A program made the translations under genes and the position numbers. Below are positions 43,685 through 56,069 of a DNA stretch of 64,000 nt, in pieces. The notes beneath the pieces were generated by a model. That model ran no database searches. It saw only the letters and a program-made list of their open reading frames with translations, and was not told where the DNA came from. The stretch is from Prorocentrum cordatum (taxonomy: Eukaryota > Sar > Dinophyceae > Prorocentrales > Prorocentraceae), in contig CAUYUJ010015826.1 in NCBI GenBank assembly GCA_963575745.1, forward strand, positions 230,001 through 294,000, written 5' to 3'. Position 1 is the stretch's first letter. The number at the start of each line of letters is the position of its first letter.

Positions 43685-44790
43685 GCACAGCACAGCAACA
43701 GCAGGCATGGTATGTTCTCGACACCATAGGGGGGGCGCAGGGGGTGGTCTCTTACCGCGGCCGCTATCCGTGACGGTCGTCCAGGGCACAGCAGGCATGG
43801 CATATTCTCGACACCATAGGGGGTGCGCAGGGGGTGGTCTCTCACCGCGGCCGCTATCCGTGACGGTCGTCCAGGGCACAGCAGGCATGGCATATTCTCG
43901 ACACCATAGGGGGTGCGCAGGGGGTGGTCTCTCACCGCGGCCGCTATCCGTGACAGTCGTCCAGGGCACAGCAGGCATGGCATATTCTCGACAGCGTAGG
44001 GGGTGCGCAGGGGGTGGTCTCTCACCGCGGCCGCTATCCGTGACGGTCGTCCAGGGCACAGCAGGCATGGCATATTCTCGACACCATAGGGGGTGCGCAG
44101 GGGGTGGTCTCTCACCGCGGCCGCTATCCGTGACGGTCGTCCAGGGCACAGCAGGCATGGCATATTCTCGACACCATAGGGGGTGCGCAGGGGGTGGTCT
44201 CTCACCGCGGCCGCTATCCGTGACGGTCGTCCAGGGCACAGCAGGCATGGCATATTCTCGACACCATAAGGGGGTGCGCAGGGGGTGGTCTCTCACCGCG
44301 GCCGCTATCCGTGACGGTCGTCCAGGGCACAGCAGGCATGGCATATTCTCGACACCATCGGGGGTGCGCAAGGGGTGGTCTCTCACCGCGGCCGCTATCC
44401 GTGACGGTCGTCCAGCGCACAGCAGGCATGGCATATTCTCGACACCATAGGGGGTGCGCAGGGGGTGGTCTCTCACCGCGGCCGCTATCTGTGACGGTCG
44501 TCCATGGCACAGCAGGCATGGCATATTCTCGACACCAAAGGGGGGTGCGCAAGGGGTGGTCTCTCACCGCGGCCGCTATCCGTGACGGTCGCCCATGGCA
44601 CAGCAGGCATGGCATATTCTCGACACCGTTGGGGGTGCGCAGGGGTGGTCTCTCACCGCGGCTATCCGTGACGGTCGTCCAGGGCACAGCAGGCATGGCA
44701 TATTCTCGACACCATAAGGGGGTGCGCAGGGGGTGGTCTCTCACCGCGGCCGTTATCCGTGACGGTCGTCCAGGGCACAGCGGTATCGGA
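43685..44790 (+). repeat. 90-bp satellite, ~12 copies, each with a NotI-type GCGGCCGC
   Basis: Unit: 'CACAGCAGGCATGGCATATT', 'CTCGACACCATAGGGGGTGC', 'GGTGGTCTCTCACCGCGGCC', 'GCTATCCGTGACGGTCGTCC'. Because 90 is a multiple of three, frames on both strands stay open over most of the array. Later copies have 1-2-bp indels. Confidence 0.97.
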
Positions 44791-44805
44791 GGGGCAACGG
44801 CCACC

Positions 44806-45110
44806 AACATCGTGCCCGCTCAAGGAAAATCCACCCCCATCTCGGATCCTCGATAGATAACGGGGTCCGCAGTCCATTGTCTTCCTTTGCGAAAAAGACA
44901 GGAACGCTCGCGCAGAACCCTTCATAAGCAACCATGTCTGGAGGCTTTGAGATTCCATAGAACATGAGGCACTGAACTGTTTGCGTGCCCGCTCGAGGCG
45001 ATGACGCGCCCTGCGCGCCGAGTCTCCGAGGATGCCTCAAGTCGAAGCGCTGGCTTTTTGCAGAGCTTCGGGGGCCCGGGCGTCCCAGGCTGCCCATGGG
45101 TGGGTCCCGG
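44806..45110 (+). repeat. Dispersed repeat G, copy 2
   Basis: Matches 12375-12660: 'CATCTCGGATCCTCGATAGA', 'TCCTTTGCGAAAAAGA', 'GCGTGCCCGCTCGAGG' in order. Confidence 0.75.
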
Positions 45111-45147
45111 GAGCGCGTGCACGAGCACAAGTTCACAGGGGATCGCT

Positions 45148-45287
45148 CCTCCTCCTCCTCCTCCTCCTCCTCCTCCTCCTCCTCCTCCTCCTCCTCCTCC
45201 TCTTCCTCCTCCTCCTCCTCCTCCTCCTCCTCCTCCTCCTCCTCCTCCTCCTCCTCCTCCTCCTCCTCCTCCTCCTCCTCCTCCTCT
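45148..45287. repeat. CCT trinucleotide array
   Basis: About 45 CCT triplets with one CTT. Confidence 0.98.
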
Positions 45288-45299
45288 CTCCTGGATCGC

Positions 45300-45870
45300 G
45301 GCCCTCGGGGAGCGGACGCAGCGTGTTCTAGGAGCGATCGCGGCCCTCGGGGCGAGCGGCCGCATCATGATCTGCGAGGCCTGCGCGCAGCTGCAAGCGT
45401 ATGATTTGCGAGGGGTCGGTGCCCCGAGGCCGCGGGCACGAGTCTTTGGGAGGGGCCATGGCCCTGGGGGGGGGGTGTCGGACACAGCGCGACTCAGTAG
45501 GGGTCGGGGCCCTCGGAGCGCGAAGCCTGCGTGGTTTTTCTCCAAGGGATCGTGGCCTCGGGGTCGCGGCCCGGGGAGCGAGGACGAGTCGTAATTTACG
45601 AAGGGGCCGTGGCCGGGGCGCGAAGCTGCGAGGGACCATGGCCTTGACAACGCGGAAGCAGCACAATGCACAAGGGATCGCTGTTTTGGGAGCGCGGACG
45701 CAGCGTAATGTACGAGGCATCGTGGCCGTGGAAGGGTGGATCCTGTTGTAATTTGCGAGGGATCGTGGCCCTGTGAGCGCGAACCCAGAGCGTGTTTTAC
45801 TAGGGATCGTAGCCCTGAGAGCGCGAACCCGGCGTGATGTAAAATGGATCGTGGCCCAGGGCGCGCGGAC
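45300..45870 (+). repeat. Minisatellite D, block 3
   Basis: Diverged units of 'GGGATCGTGGCCCTGNGAGCGCG' type (in parts) with 'GCGTAATTTACGA'. Confidence 0.85.
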
Positions 45871-46217
45871 ACAGCGTACAACCCCCTGGATTAAAAAGTC
45901 CGGTCCTCAGAAGTCGGGGAATAAGCTTTGATGTTCGGCTCCCGTTAGGCCCCGGGGCCCCGGTACAATGTTGCAGATGCATCCTCACCCCCTTTAACAT
46001 TATAATCGCCAAATGGGGAGAAGACCAGAAATTCGCATTCCGCCCAATGCTTCCACCCAAAAAATGTCCGGTCGCTTTTCAGACGACCGGAAATTTTCAG
46101 AGGCCACCAGATCTTGGCGATTCCGCTCAGGATTTCCTCGCCCAAAAAATGTGGTCCCATTTTTTCTGTTGCCTGAAAGGTGTGCTTCTGCATGGGACGT
46201 CCTGCAAGTCAGTAGGG

Positions 46218-46377
46218 TTAAGTCCGGCGTGTCCCCCCACAGGGGGATTTTGGGCGAAAAATCCAAAGTACCCAAAAAATACCCCCCCAAAGGGGAAACA
46301 ACATCAAAAGATCGTCCCCAGACTATTTTTTGACTATCTTTGAGTATTCCTCCTGTAGAGGGACAGGCCCGACTTAA
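46218..46377. mobile_element. TTAA-ended MITE, copy 3
   Basis: Left 'TTAAGTCCGGCGTGTCCC', right 'GGGACAGGCCCGACTTAA', with TTAA at both edges. The interior shares 'GACTATTTTTTGACTATCTT'-type words with copies 1 and 2. About 160 bp, non-coding. Confidence 0.85.
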
Positions 46378-46619
46378 CAGTATGACTACCTCCCGGCGTG
46401 GGCGATTCTAGACAGCACTTGTCGTTTCCGGTGCTCGGCGCCTTGCGGTGCCTTTCCGTTGCTCGGCGCGCGGGCCTGTCGCGGGGTCATCTCGGAGGCC
46501 ACGGTCCAGAATCGAAGGTCCAGGAACGATCGAGGGTCGAAGCTCCCGGCCCCAAATGATAGCGACGATGCAAGGGGGCCTGCAGTGCCGATCCGGACCT
46601 CTTAATCCAGGGGCTGGTA

Positions 46620-47790
46620 ACCTACGAGGGATCGTGGCCCTGGGAGCCTGAATCAAGTCTAGTGTACGAAGGACCGTGGCCCTGGGAGCGCGAACCCAGC
46701 GTAATGTACGAGGGATCGCGGCACTAGGAGCGCGGACGCAGCGCAATTCATGAGGGATCGCTGCCTTGGCAGCGCGGGCGCAGCGTAATTTACGAGGGAC
46801 CGGGGCCCTGGGAGCGTGAACGCAGTGTAATTTACAAGGGGCCATGGCCCTGGGAGTGCGAACCCAGCGTACTTTACCAGGGATCGTTGCGCTGGAAGCG
46901 CGAGCCCAGTCATTTACGATCGTTGCCCTGACATGCGCGGGCGCGGCATAATTTACCAGGGATCGTGGCACTTGGAGCGCGAATTGAATGCTATTAGCCC
47001 AGGGTCGTGGCACTCGGAGCGTGGACGCGGCGTAATTTACGATGGATCGTTGTCCGGGGGGGAGCGGACGCAGTGTAATTTACGAAGGATGGTGGCTTCG
47101 GGAGCGCGTACGGGGCGTGATAGACTAGGGGGTATCGGCCGTGGGAACGCGGGCGCAGCGCGATTTACAAGTGATCACGGCTCTGGGAGCGCTGCCCTGT
47201 CGTGGCGCGTTTGTGTTTGAGGTGCGTCGCGCGCAGCCCCTTTTCTAGGTCCGCGGGGCCTGGGGGAGCGACGGTCTGGGGGAGTGAGTGGGGGGTCTCT
47301 ACTCTCTCCCCCCCCGCTCCTGTCTACCTTCGGCGTGCCTTCAGGGTACTTTCGCTGCTTTGGATGCGCGTACCTCCATCATACTTTCGGCGTGCCTTCA
47401 GTAACGCTTCTTATGTTCAAAGCGATGCAGACACAGCGTGCCTTCAGCGTAACTTCCTCGTACCGTCAACGACTGTGCCCGACGTACCTTCAGAGTATCT
47501 TCGGCATACCTTCGGCATACTTGCGTAATTTACCCGGAATCGAGCCTAAATGTACACGAGGCATCTTGGCACTGCGAGCGCGACTCCAGCGTAAATTACG
47601 ATGGGTCGTGGCCCTGGGAGCGCGGACGCTGCGTAATTTACATGGGATCGTGGCCTTGGGTTAGCGGACACATCATGATTCATTATTTAGTGATCGTGGC
47701 AGTGGGAGTGCGGGCCCACCAGAATTTGCATTGCATCGTAGCTCAGGGAACGCGGACGCAGCGTAATTTACGAAGGATCGCGTGGGCCAG
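46620..47790 (+). repeat. Minisatellite D, block 4
   Basis: Longest block of the 48-bp family, interrupted at 47215-47560 by a stretch with 'CCTTCGGCGTGCCTTCAGGG'-type repeats. Confidence 0.85.
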
Positions 47791-48190
47791 GCGGCTGGGG
47801 AGTTCCGCGGGGTGGCAGCCCGCGAAGTGATCATCAGCACGCCCAGGCAGCTATGGAAAAAGGGCCCCCCCGCCTTGGAAGCAGGTACAGGCGGACGACC
47901 CGAGCGGGGTCCAGGCGGCGCTTGGGCCCCGCGGCTCGTTCCCTGACGCGCAGCCATTCCTGAAGTTCGGGGAGTCCCACCCGAGGACGACCCTCAAGAT
48001 GAGGGGGCCGGCGGATAGCTTGAAGGGCGCCTTGGCAATATCCAGGTCCAAGCCGAACGCGCGGACGTGGGCTGTCCTCTTCGCCGAGCTCTTGGACGAC
48101 GGGGCCCTCGCGAGGTGGCGTCGTGGCTACCAGGCGAAAGGGCCAGGGGGCGGACGACCTCGGCTACTCGAAAAAAACAGACTTCGATGA
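47783..48190 (+). CDS. Exon-like ORF with a frame break, unknown protein
   Basis: Frame 1: 'GEFRGVAAREVIISTPRQLW' then 'KKGPP'; after the C7 run at 47865-47871 a second frame continues 'KQVQADDPSGVQAALGPRG', 'FLKFGESHPRTTLK', 'ARTWAVLFAELLDDG' to a stop at 48190. Third positions are strongly G/C in both parts, so one indel in the C-run may separate what was one frame. A further coding-like bit 'KTDFDEYLGIRAVAADVRE' lies at 48170-48270. Not recognised. Confidence 0.35.
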
Positions 48191-48289
48191 ATATCTCGGG
48201 ATCCGCGCCGTGGCTGCGGACGTGAGGGAGCACGTGCTCGACGTGGCGATGCTGGCCACCAAGAGAACACCGCGACTCGGCCGCCGAGG

Positions 48290-48890
48290 ACGGCAGCACG
48301 CCGCAGACGAGGCCGCGCAGACAGAGCTGGCGCAGCTGCGGCAGCGCCCCGGCAGGACGGGGCCCCTTCGGCGGCCCGCGCGCAGCTCGGGAGGCGGCGC
48401 CCGCGCACCGCGCTGCTGCCTCGAGGGCGCATCACACCTCCCCGCGCGCGGGGGGGGCCCCCCCTCGCGACCCGGCCGTCCCCGCCTGGGAACTCTGCGG
48501 CCGCCTCGGTGGGCGAGGGCCTCCCCTCGGCGGGAGCGGCGGCCGGGCCTCGGGGGGGGCCCCACAGAGGGCCGAGGAGGGGCCCTCGCGCCGCCCTCCC
48601 GCGCGCCTTCGGAGCGGTCTCCGCCCCCCCGCCCTCCCGGTGGGTCCCGCCGCGGCGGGGGGGGTCCCGTCCTCTCGGAGCCCTCGCCCCCCCGCCGCGG
48701 GCGGGGGCGGGGTCTTGGCGGGGGAGGGGTCCTCGACCGCGGGGGGCCCCGTGGAGGCGGGGCCGCGCTCGAGGCCGCGCCTTTCGGCCGCCGGGCGCGC
48801 GCGAGCGGCAGACGGCGGGAGCGGCGTCGCAAGGAAGAGGGAGCTCCGGGGCGGGGTGAGAAGGCGGCCTGGGCCCCCCGACGCTAGCAG
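48290..48890. other. Extremely GC-rich stretch, no gene
   Basis: Almost pure G/C with long frames open in all directions; none is supported. Confidence 0.5.
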
Positions 48891-49189
48891 TGTCCTGCGC
48901 AGGGGGGCCTGGCAACCGAACCCCAGGGCAATCTATGGGGCAGAACAAGCGCCTCGCTCGAGACACATCGTCCACAATTTCGGCAGAATGCGCTAGTCGC
49001 ATGAGACATCAGCAACATACGAACTACGAACATGTTTACCTCTTTTCCAATGCTGACTGGAATGTAAAAACCAATGCTTCGCTAGGGACATCTTCAAATA
49101 TAATCCGCGAGCCCACATTTCTTTTCGAAGACAGGCCGGCCCACCCACAACATAGCACCCGGGAGAGCTCACCATCGAAAAGAGAGCCT

Positions 49190-49720
49190 TAGGCCCAGGC
49201 ATTTTCCAGGACACGATCGACCACGAACCCCGAATGAAATTTAGAAATGCGAGGCATAGCAACGTTCAAGGTTCCCGATTGGGCGACGGGAAATTGCAAT
49301 GCTGATGGTATCGATCGTGATGTACGGTGCCAAAGGAGTGTGCTGTGCTCTGCTGTACGGAAACTATGCGTGTCATGCCGCGATGAGCTACGCTGTTCTT
49401 TTATGCCATTGTGGATCAATTCGCCCTCGGCATCCCTCGGCATCCGAATCCTGACCGAATTGATTTGGATTTTCAGTGTACCTGACTGGCCGCATATCTG
49501 ACGCTCAACCAGCTCGAGCTCATGATCCGATCCTGTTCCGAATCAAGACGAGACGACACGGGGCGCAGGGCGCAGGGACGCGCCACGGGATGCGCCAGGA
49601 GCGCATTGGGGCATGCGCCAGGGGACGAGAGAGGAGACGTGGCAAGGCACGCGCCACAGAACGCGCAGGGAAAACGCCAGGGGACAAGCGCGACAACGGA
49701 CGAGCCAGGGCACGCGCCCC
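49190..49720 (-). repeat. Dispersed repeat E, inverted copy
   Basis: Reverse complement order of 14500-15090: 'ACACGATCGACCACGAACCC', 'GCGAGGCATAGCAACGTT', 'GATTGGGCGACGGGAAATTG', then 'GCGCCAGGGACG'-type units. Confidence 0.75.
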
Positions 49721-50655
49721 TTGGACGCGCCGTGGGCAGCGTGGCGGGACCCCCGCCCGCCCGATGCACAGCAGGGCTCCCTGGCCCGATGAGTGCCTGC
49801 GCGGCACGTTGCGCAACCGGCGCCCACCGCATCGACTGCCTGTGCCCGCCGGGCGGCCGCTGCGGTCGGGCCTGGCAGAAAGTGCGGTGCCTGAAACGGG
49901 GCCGCGGCAGCAGCGGCCGCGACGTTTTTTGGCGCCTGCCCAACGCCGCCCGGCTGAGTGCAGTGGGGGGGGGGGGGGGGATCGCCATTTTCTGTTGTTT
50001 TTTCTAGCTGGGGCACCGTGCCCCGCCAGCAGCATCGCGGCTATGACCGCATCGTCGCCCGCCTGGCCCCACGTCGTCGAAAAATTGTCCTCTCCTTTTC
50101 CCATGTCCCCAATGCATCCTTATTCTACCTCGTTTCTCCTTGCCCCTCCTCCCCCATCCGTTTCGCTCTTCCTCCTCCATCCTACCTCTTGTTTCCTCCT
50201 TCCTCCTTCCTCGCATCTCCATCCTCCTCCTCGTCCACCCCGTCCGTCCCGTAATCCTCCTTCCATTCGTTCGCCGACGACCGCGACCAGGTCCACACGG
50301 CAATCTCGAGGAGAGTGAACATATTGAGTGACGACGACAACGACGACGGGGAAGGAGGCGGTGGCGGAAGAAGTGTCGCAGGGAGATGCACAGGCAAAGG
50401 ATGTGTAACTTAGTCGCATTCGGCCCATGCTTGAGACCCTGTCGGAAGGCTCGGGAGCTGTCTGGGAGCGGCCTTGGGGGCCTTTTGGGCCGTCTTGAGT
50501 GCTCTGCAGGCAGAGTGGGCGATAATGCAACACTGTGTTCAGAGCATGAATGCTTAAATCCTCCTGACGATCATGGCATCGGGCTGGCCCCGAGAGCGCC
50601 CGAAATCCCAGATGTTCCTGGAACCTGGACCCTCGATCCCGCGGAGCGCGCCAGC
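49720..50655. other. No supported gene
   Basis: Mixed sequence with a G13 homopolymer (49967-49979) and pyrimidine-rich DNA (50090-50250). Confidence 0.4.
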
Positions 50656-50660
50656 AGCAG

Positions 50661-50735
50661 GAGAACTTCAGCATCGTGTTCGGGGCCATGGGCGTGAACA
50701 GGGAGACCGCCACCTTCTTCAAGCGCGACTTCGAG
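50661..50735 (+). CDS. Isolated exon of V-type H+-ATPase subunit B
   Basis: The 25 codons read ENFSIVFGAMGVNRETATFF + KRDFE, matching the highly conserved '(E)NFAIVFAAMGVNMETA-FFK-DFE' stretch of V-ATPase B subunits, the non-catalytic nucleotide-binding subunit of the V1 ring that powers acidification of vacuoles and endomembranes. It is preceded by an acceptor-like AGCAG and followed directly by GC, so GC-AG splicing would give exactly this exon. Met to Arg at the position after GVN is unusual. Neither the preceding nor the following conserved exon was found within about 1 kb, so introns are long or this is a stranded fragment. Confidence 0.7.
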
Positions 50736-51239
50736 GCGCGGCCGTCTCCCCTGCGACCCCGCGGGGGATGGAGGCGCGGGGCTGCAGGAATCATCGGACC
50801 TTACCTGACAGTTATTGTTTTCGGTGCTTCTGTATCGGAGGTGGATAGATCTCCTACCCTGACACGTCGATTCAGGAATTGGCCGTTTTCGGCTCGCGAG
50901 AGGGCGTCGCAGCCGTGACTTTTGCGGGTCCAGGGCCGTCGGTTTCGGTCCCAGGCCGTTTTCACTAAGGGGAGGTTTACTAAAGGGAGGTTTGTCCACC
51001 GCCGACTGTGGTCGGCGCTACGTAGCGCGCTTTCTGACAAGTGTTCCAACAAAAGAGCGCCAGAAATTTTGCACGGCGTGTCAGTGTATGTTTGACGATG
51101 CTCGTAGGACATTGATAGATCGGTTCAGAGCGTTCCAGAACGCTCTCAGAGCGTTCCAGGGCGCTCTGGTGCGGCCGCGGCGCCCGATACTCCTCCAGAG
51201 CCGCTGGATCTCAGAGACCCTCGACTTGTCCGGGTCTGA

Positions 51240-51432
51240 TGCTGTCCCTGCCCGAGAGCGAGCAAAAGAGAGCGAGAGAGAGCGAGCGAGCGAAAGCGAG
51301 AGCGCAAAAGAAAAAGCGAGAGGGAGAGAGAGAGAGAGAGAGGCAGAGAGAGAGAGAGACAGAGAGACGGACTCTGTTCGAGAGCCCTTCCTTGCAAATG
51401 GGCCTATACCTCGTGCAGAAGAAAGTTGCAGT

Positions 51433-51478
<46 letters not shown>

Positions 51479-51495
51479 GAGAGAAAACACAACAC
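51240..51495. repeat. GA microsatellite
   Basis: GA dimers with AGCGAGAG interruptions in two blocks. An inverted pair 'GAGCGTTCCAGAACGCTC' lies just upstream (51127-51144). Confidence 0.95.
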
Positions 51496-51626
51496 TTAGA
51501 GAGAGAGAGGTCGGAATTACCCTGGGCCGCAACATGTGGCAACGTCGACGGGTTCATCCAATATGAACAATCATTTTAAAGGACGCGTTGTCCTTTCATC
51601 GAGCTACACGGAGAACACCCACAGAA

Positions 51627-51940
51627 ATTCTTTACGCTTCGCGTATCCCCACCAGCCCATCTCAAAACAGCAACTCTTGCGAAGCATGCCGACAGTCGTG
51701 TTTTTCAGGCGTGTGTCCGCTTGCCCCCGCATATCTCCCCTGTTCCTCCTTCCTCTCGCCTCCTTGTACATCCTCCTTGTGGTGGGAGCGGGAGAAGGAC
51801 GAGGCGGAGGAGGAGGGAGAGAAAGCGGTGGGAGGCAAGAGGGATTTAGCGGAGACGACGACCACAGCGATGATCCTAACAACGACGACGCACCCGACGA
51901 CGACGACGATATAGTAGTAGTAATAGTCGTAGTCGTAGTC

Positions 51941-52038
<98 letters not shown>

Positions 52039-52612
52039 CTTTTGGGAGCCTCTTGGAGGCCTTTTGGGGCGTCTTGGGGGCCTCTTGGCGGCCCCAGGGG
52101 CTTCTAGGAGCGTCTTGGGTGCCTTGGGGGAGCCTCTTCGGGCCTCTTGGGAGCCTCTTGGAGGCCGTTTGGGGCGTCTTGGGGGCCTCTTGGCGGCTCC
52201 AGGGGCTTCCAGGAGCGTCTTGGGTGCCTCGGGGGAGCCTCTTGGGGCCTCTTGGGGGCCTCTTGGGGGCATCTTGGGGGCCTCTTGGAGGCCTCTTGGG
52301 GCCTCTTGGGGCCTCTTGGGGCTCTTTGGGAGGGGTCTGGGAGGAATCTTGGGGCCATCTGTCGGGCGATCGATCACAGATGGGGCGAGCACTTTTCTTC
52401 CCCCCCCGTCGGGGCCAGAATCCTCGTGAGGGGTGTCGAATTTTAGCCCTCCCAGGAGTCGAAAAAGACCCCTCCAACGACCCGCGGAACGCCCTCTCCA
52501 GGCCCAGGGGGAGGGGGTAGGGGGAGGGGTAAACCCCTCCCCGAAAGGGAAGAAGGGGGTTGAGAACAGAGCGGACTCCCTAAACCACTCACGCCCAAAG
52601 GGCTGGTGGGAC
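51627..52612 (+). repeat. Dispersed element C, copy 2
   Basis: Head 51627-51826 is nearly identical to 38409-38608; the middle is replaced by a (GTA)n array (51920-52035) and CCTCTTGGGGG repeats (52035-52340); tail 52400-52612 is nearly identical to 39460-39672. The repeat in the middle therefore differs between otherwise matching copies. Confidence 0.8.
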
Positions 52613-52674
52613 TACAACTGACCTCTCTGCAATATTTGGTGGGAAACAATCTATGTTGTTTGGTTCTCAGTTCG

Positions 52675-52945
52675 AGCTGTAGCCTGCTCCTTCTCCTTCT
52701 CCTTCCTGCCCCGCTTTCTTCCTTTTCCTGCTGCTCCTAACCCTCCTCGTTCTTCTCCTCCTCCTTCGCCTCCTTCTCCTCCGCCTCCTCCTTCTCCTCT
52801 ACTTCTTCTTCCTCTCCCCTTCTCTTCCTCCTCCTGCTCCTCCTCCTCCCTTTCCTTCTCCTCCTCCTCTTCCTCTTCCTCCTCCATCTGTTCCTTCTCC
52901 TCTTTCTCCTGCTCCTTCTTCTCTTCCTCCTCCTTATCCTCCTGC

Positions 52946-53001
<56 letters not shown>

Positions 53002-53165
53002 GTCCCCTTCTCCCCCTCCACCCTTCCCCCTCGTGCTCGTCATCCTTCTCTTCCTCCTCCCTCTCCTTCTCGTCCTCCTGCTCCTTCTCCTCCTCCTCCT
53101 CCGTATCTTACTCAGCCTCCTCCACCTCCTTCTCCTCCTCACTCCTCCTTCTCCTCCACGTCCTC
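52675..53165. repeat. CTC/CTT-rich tract with (ATC)n
   Basis: Pyrimidine-rich imperfect repeats; pure (ATC)n at 52947-53001. Confidence 0.9.
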
Positions 53166-53244
53166 CTCCATGACACCGCGCCCTCGCGCGCGCGGAATTC
53201 GAGATTGCCGCGCCCGCATCCCATTCATGTATATCGCAAGGAAG

Positions 53245-55780
53245 CTCTACGACTTCCAGGCGGTAGCCAAGGTTGACTGTCTACCGCCGGCTCCCAGTTG
53301 GCCCACCCGGCCCGGGTGGACAATATGTTTTTTGTTGTTGTTGTTTTGTTTTTGTTTTTGTGTGTGGGATTTGTGAGAGATTTGAAAGTTCGTTTTGGAA
53401 ATTTTGATTTTTGTAAGGTGAAGTGGGTTGTGCCGCGTCTGCGTGTGAAATCCTTAGGTTTGTAGCTCCAATATCTCTGCCAAAAAAGTGGAGGAACCAT
53501 CGGCCGTCGGGATGCATTTTCCGAGATGAGAATGGTCTCGTGCAGTTAACTCAAGCAGGAAGCTACGCATCTCCAGTATTTTCTGTACCTGTAGTAGGTT
53601 CTGGCGCGCCAGCCTGTGAAATTGTCAGCTCTGTAGCTGTAATATTATTATTATTTGCACACTTGACTGAACCAACTCATATAACACCGAGAAATAAATT
53701 CTCGAGTTTTTAAGCCGATACTGCAGTGAGCTCTCTCGTCGTACTCTGAGCATTAATTCGCGTTTCAAGAGCTCTACGAGGGTCCCGGCGGTAACCTGGT
53801 TGACGGTTTTACCGCCAGCTCCCAGTTGGCCCACCCTGCCTGGGCGGACAATGTGATGACATGGGGTCGGCTTCTTGGAGATTGTGAGAGATTTGAAAGT
53901 TCGTTTTGGAAATCTGGATTTTTTTGTAACGTGAAGTGGGTTGTGCCGCGTCTGCGTGTGAAATCTTCAGGTTTGTAGCTCCAATATTACTGCCACAAAA
54001 GTGGAGGAACCATCGGCCGTCGGGATGCATTTTCCGAGATGAGAATGGTCTCGTGCACTTATCTCAAGCAGGGAGCAAGCTACACATCTCCAGTGTTTTC
54101 TGTACCTGTAGTAGGTTGTGGCGCGTCAGCCTGTGAAATTGTCAGCTCTGTAGCTGTCATATTACCATTAGCGCACGTGACGGAACCAACTCGTATAACA
54201 GCGAAAGATATATATTTTCGAGTTTTTAAGCTGATACTGAAGTAAGCTCTCTCGTCGTACTCTGAGCACTAATTCGCGTTTCAAGGGCTCTACGAGGGTC
54301 CCGTCGGTAACCTGGTTGACGGCTTACCGCCGGCTCCCAGTTGGCCCGCCCAGCTCGGGTGGACAATGTGTCAACCTGGGGTCGTTTTTTCGAAGATTGT
54401 GCGAGATTTGACAGTTCGTTATGGAAATCCAGATTTTTATTTTTGGTAGTCGATCATGGCGCGTTTGATGGTGAAATCCTTAGGGCTGTAGTTGCAGCGC
54501 AGCTCTCGAAAATTAGGGGGAAGCGTCGGCGATCGGGATGTATTTCCCAGATCAAAATGGACTCGTGAACTCAAATGAAGCAGAAAGGCAGCTACACAGC
54601 TTCAGTATTTCCTGCACCGGTAGCATATTAAGGCGCGTCAGCCTGTCGAATTCTCAGGTCCGTAGCTGAAGTATTAGTGTTAAACACTTGGCGGAACCAA
54701 CTTCGTGTAACACTAAGAATATACATGTTTGCAGTTTTGAACTGATATTCAAGTGAGATTTCTTGTCGTATTCTGAGCACTACTTCGCGCGTTAAGAGCT
54801 CTACGAGGGTCCCGGCGGTAACCTGGTTGACGGTGCACCGCCGGCTCCCACTCGATGAGCTATAGGAATTTCGGCGCGGGGTGGAGCTAGGTGGCCCACC
54901 CGGCCCGGGCGGGCAATGTGTCGACCTGTGGTCGTTTTTGGGAAGATTGTGAGAGATTTGACGCTTCGTTTTGAGAACCAGTATTTTTCCCACGTGTAGT
55001 GGGTTATGCCGTGTCTGCCTGTTCAATTCTCAGGTCTGTAGCTGGAATCCACGTCGTATAAAATCAGAAAAAAAAACTATTTTGCGAGTTTTCAAGCTGA
55101 CATCCGAGAACACTCTCTCCTCGTAATATACGTTTTTTTTTTGCGTATTAAGAGCTCTACGAGGGTCCCGGCGGTAACCTGGGTGACGGTTTACCGCGGG
55201 CTCCCAGTTGGCCCACCCGGCTCGGGCGGACAATGTGTCAACCTGGGGTCGTTTTTTTTTCGAAGATTGTGAGAGATTTGAAAGTTCGTTTTGGAAACCA
55301 GTACTCTTCTCACGTGTAGTGGATTATGCCGCGTCTGCGTGTAAGATTCTCAGGCCTGTAGCTGCAATATTATTGTCGAAAGACGTGGAGGAACCGACGT
55401 CGTAGAGAACCCGAAAGAAATGTTTGCGAGTTTTCAAGAAACTGGTATTCGAGAACACGCTCCCCTCGTAATCTGAGCACTGATCTGCGTGTTCAGAGCT
55501 CCACGAGGGTTCCGACGGTAACCTGGTTGACGGTTTACCGCCGGCTCCCAGTTGGCCCACCCAGCCCGGGCAGACAATGAGGTGACCTGGGGTCGGATAG
55601 ACAGACACTCTGAGAGATTTGGAAGTTCGTTTTGGAAGCCAGTATTTTTCTCACGTGTAGTGGATTATGCCGCGTCTGCGTGTAAAATTCTCAGGTCCGT
55701 AACTGCAGTGTTACTATTAAAAACGCTTGGCGGAACCGATTTCGCACAAAACCGAAACAAAGCATTCTTTCAGTGACTCG
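53245..55780 (+). repeat. Six-copy satellite, 520-bp units shortening to 350 bp
   Basis: Each unit starts 'GAGCTCTACGAGGGTCCCGG' then 'CGGTAACCTGGTTGACGG' and 'CCGGCTCCCAGTTGGCCCAC' (starts near 53247, 53769, 54286, 54790, 55148 and 55495). The last three units lack about 150 bp. No conserved frame is kept across copies. Confidence 0.9.
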
Positions 55781-56069
55781 TAGAGCTTTCCCATGGGCAA
55801 AGCTGTGAAGCTCGAGAGTAATTCCACGGCGCCTCCGAGCTAGTTGATTCGAAAAATCTCGACAGACTTTTTGGTGACTTTGGGTCAGTTGAAAATGATG
55901 TTTTCGGAATTTGAGCATTCGTTAGAGTTCTAGTATTTTTCTATTGAATTCGATATCACTCGTGCTCGCCATCTCGATTTCAGGTCCATATCATCATTAC
56001 TTGCAATTAAAGCATCCGGGCGGGATCTCATCTTCGGAGTTGTTTTGACAGGTGATGACGGCTCGCTCA

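Noticed and set aside
43557-44856. CRISPR-like regular repeats
   Set aside because: The 90-bp units are contiguous with no unique spacers, and the sequence is eukaryotic; it is a tandem satellite.
48127-49002. Long frames in the 48.3-48.9 kb GC block
   Set aside because: All six frames are open because the DNA is almost pure G/C; no motif in any of them.
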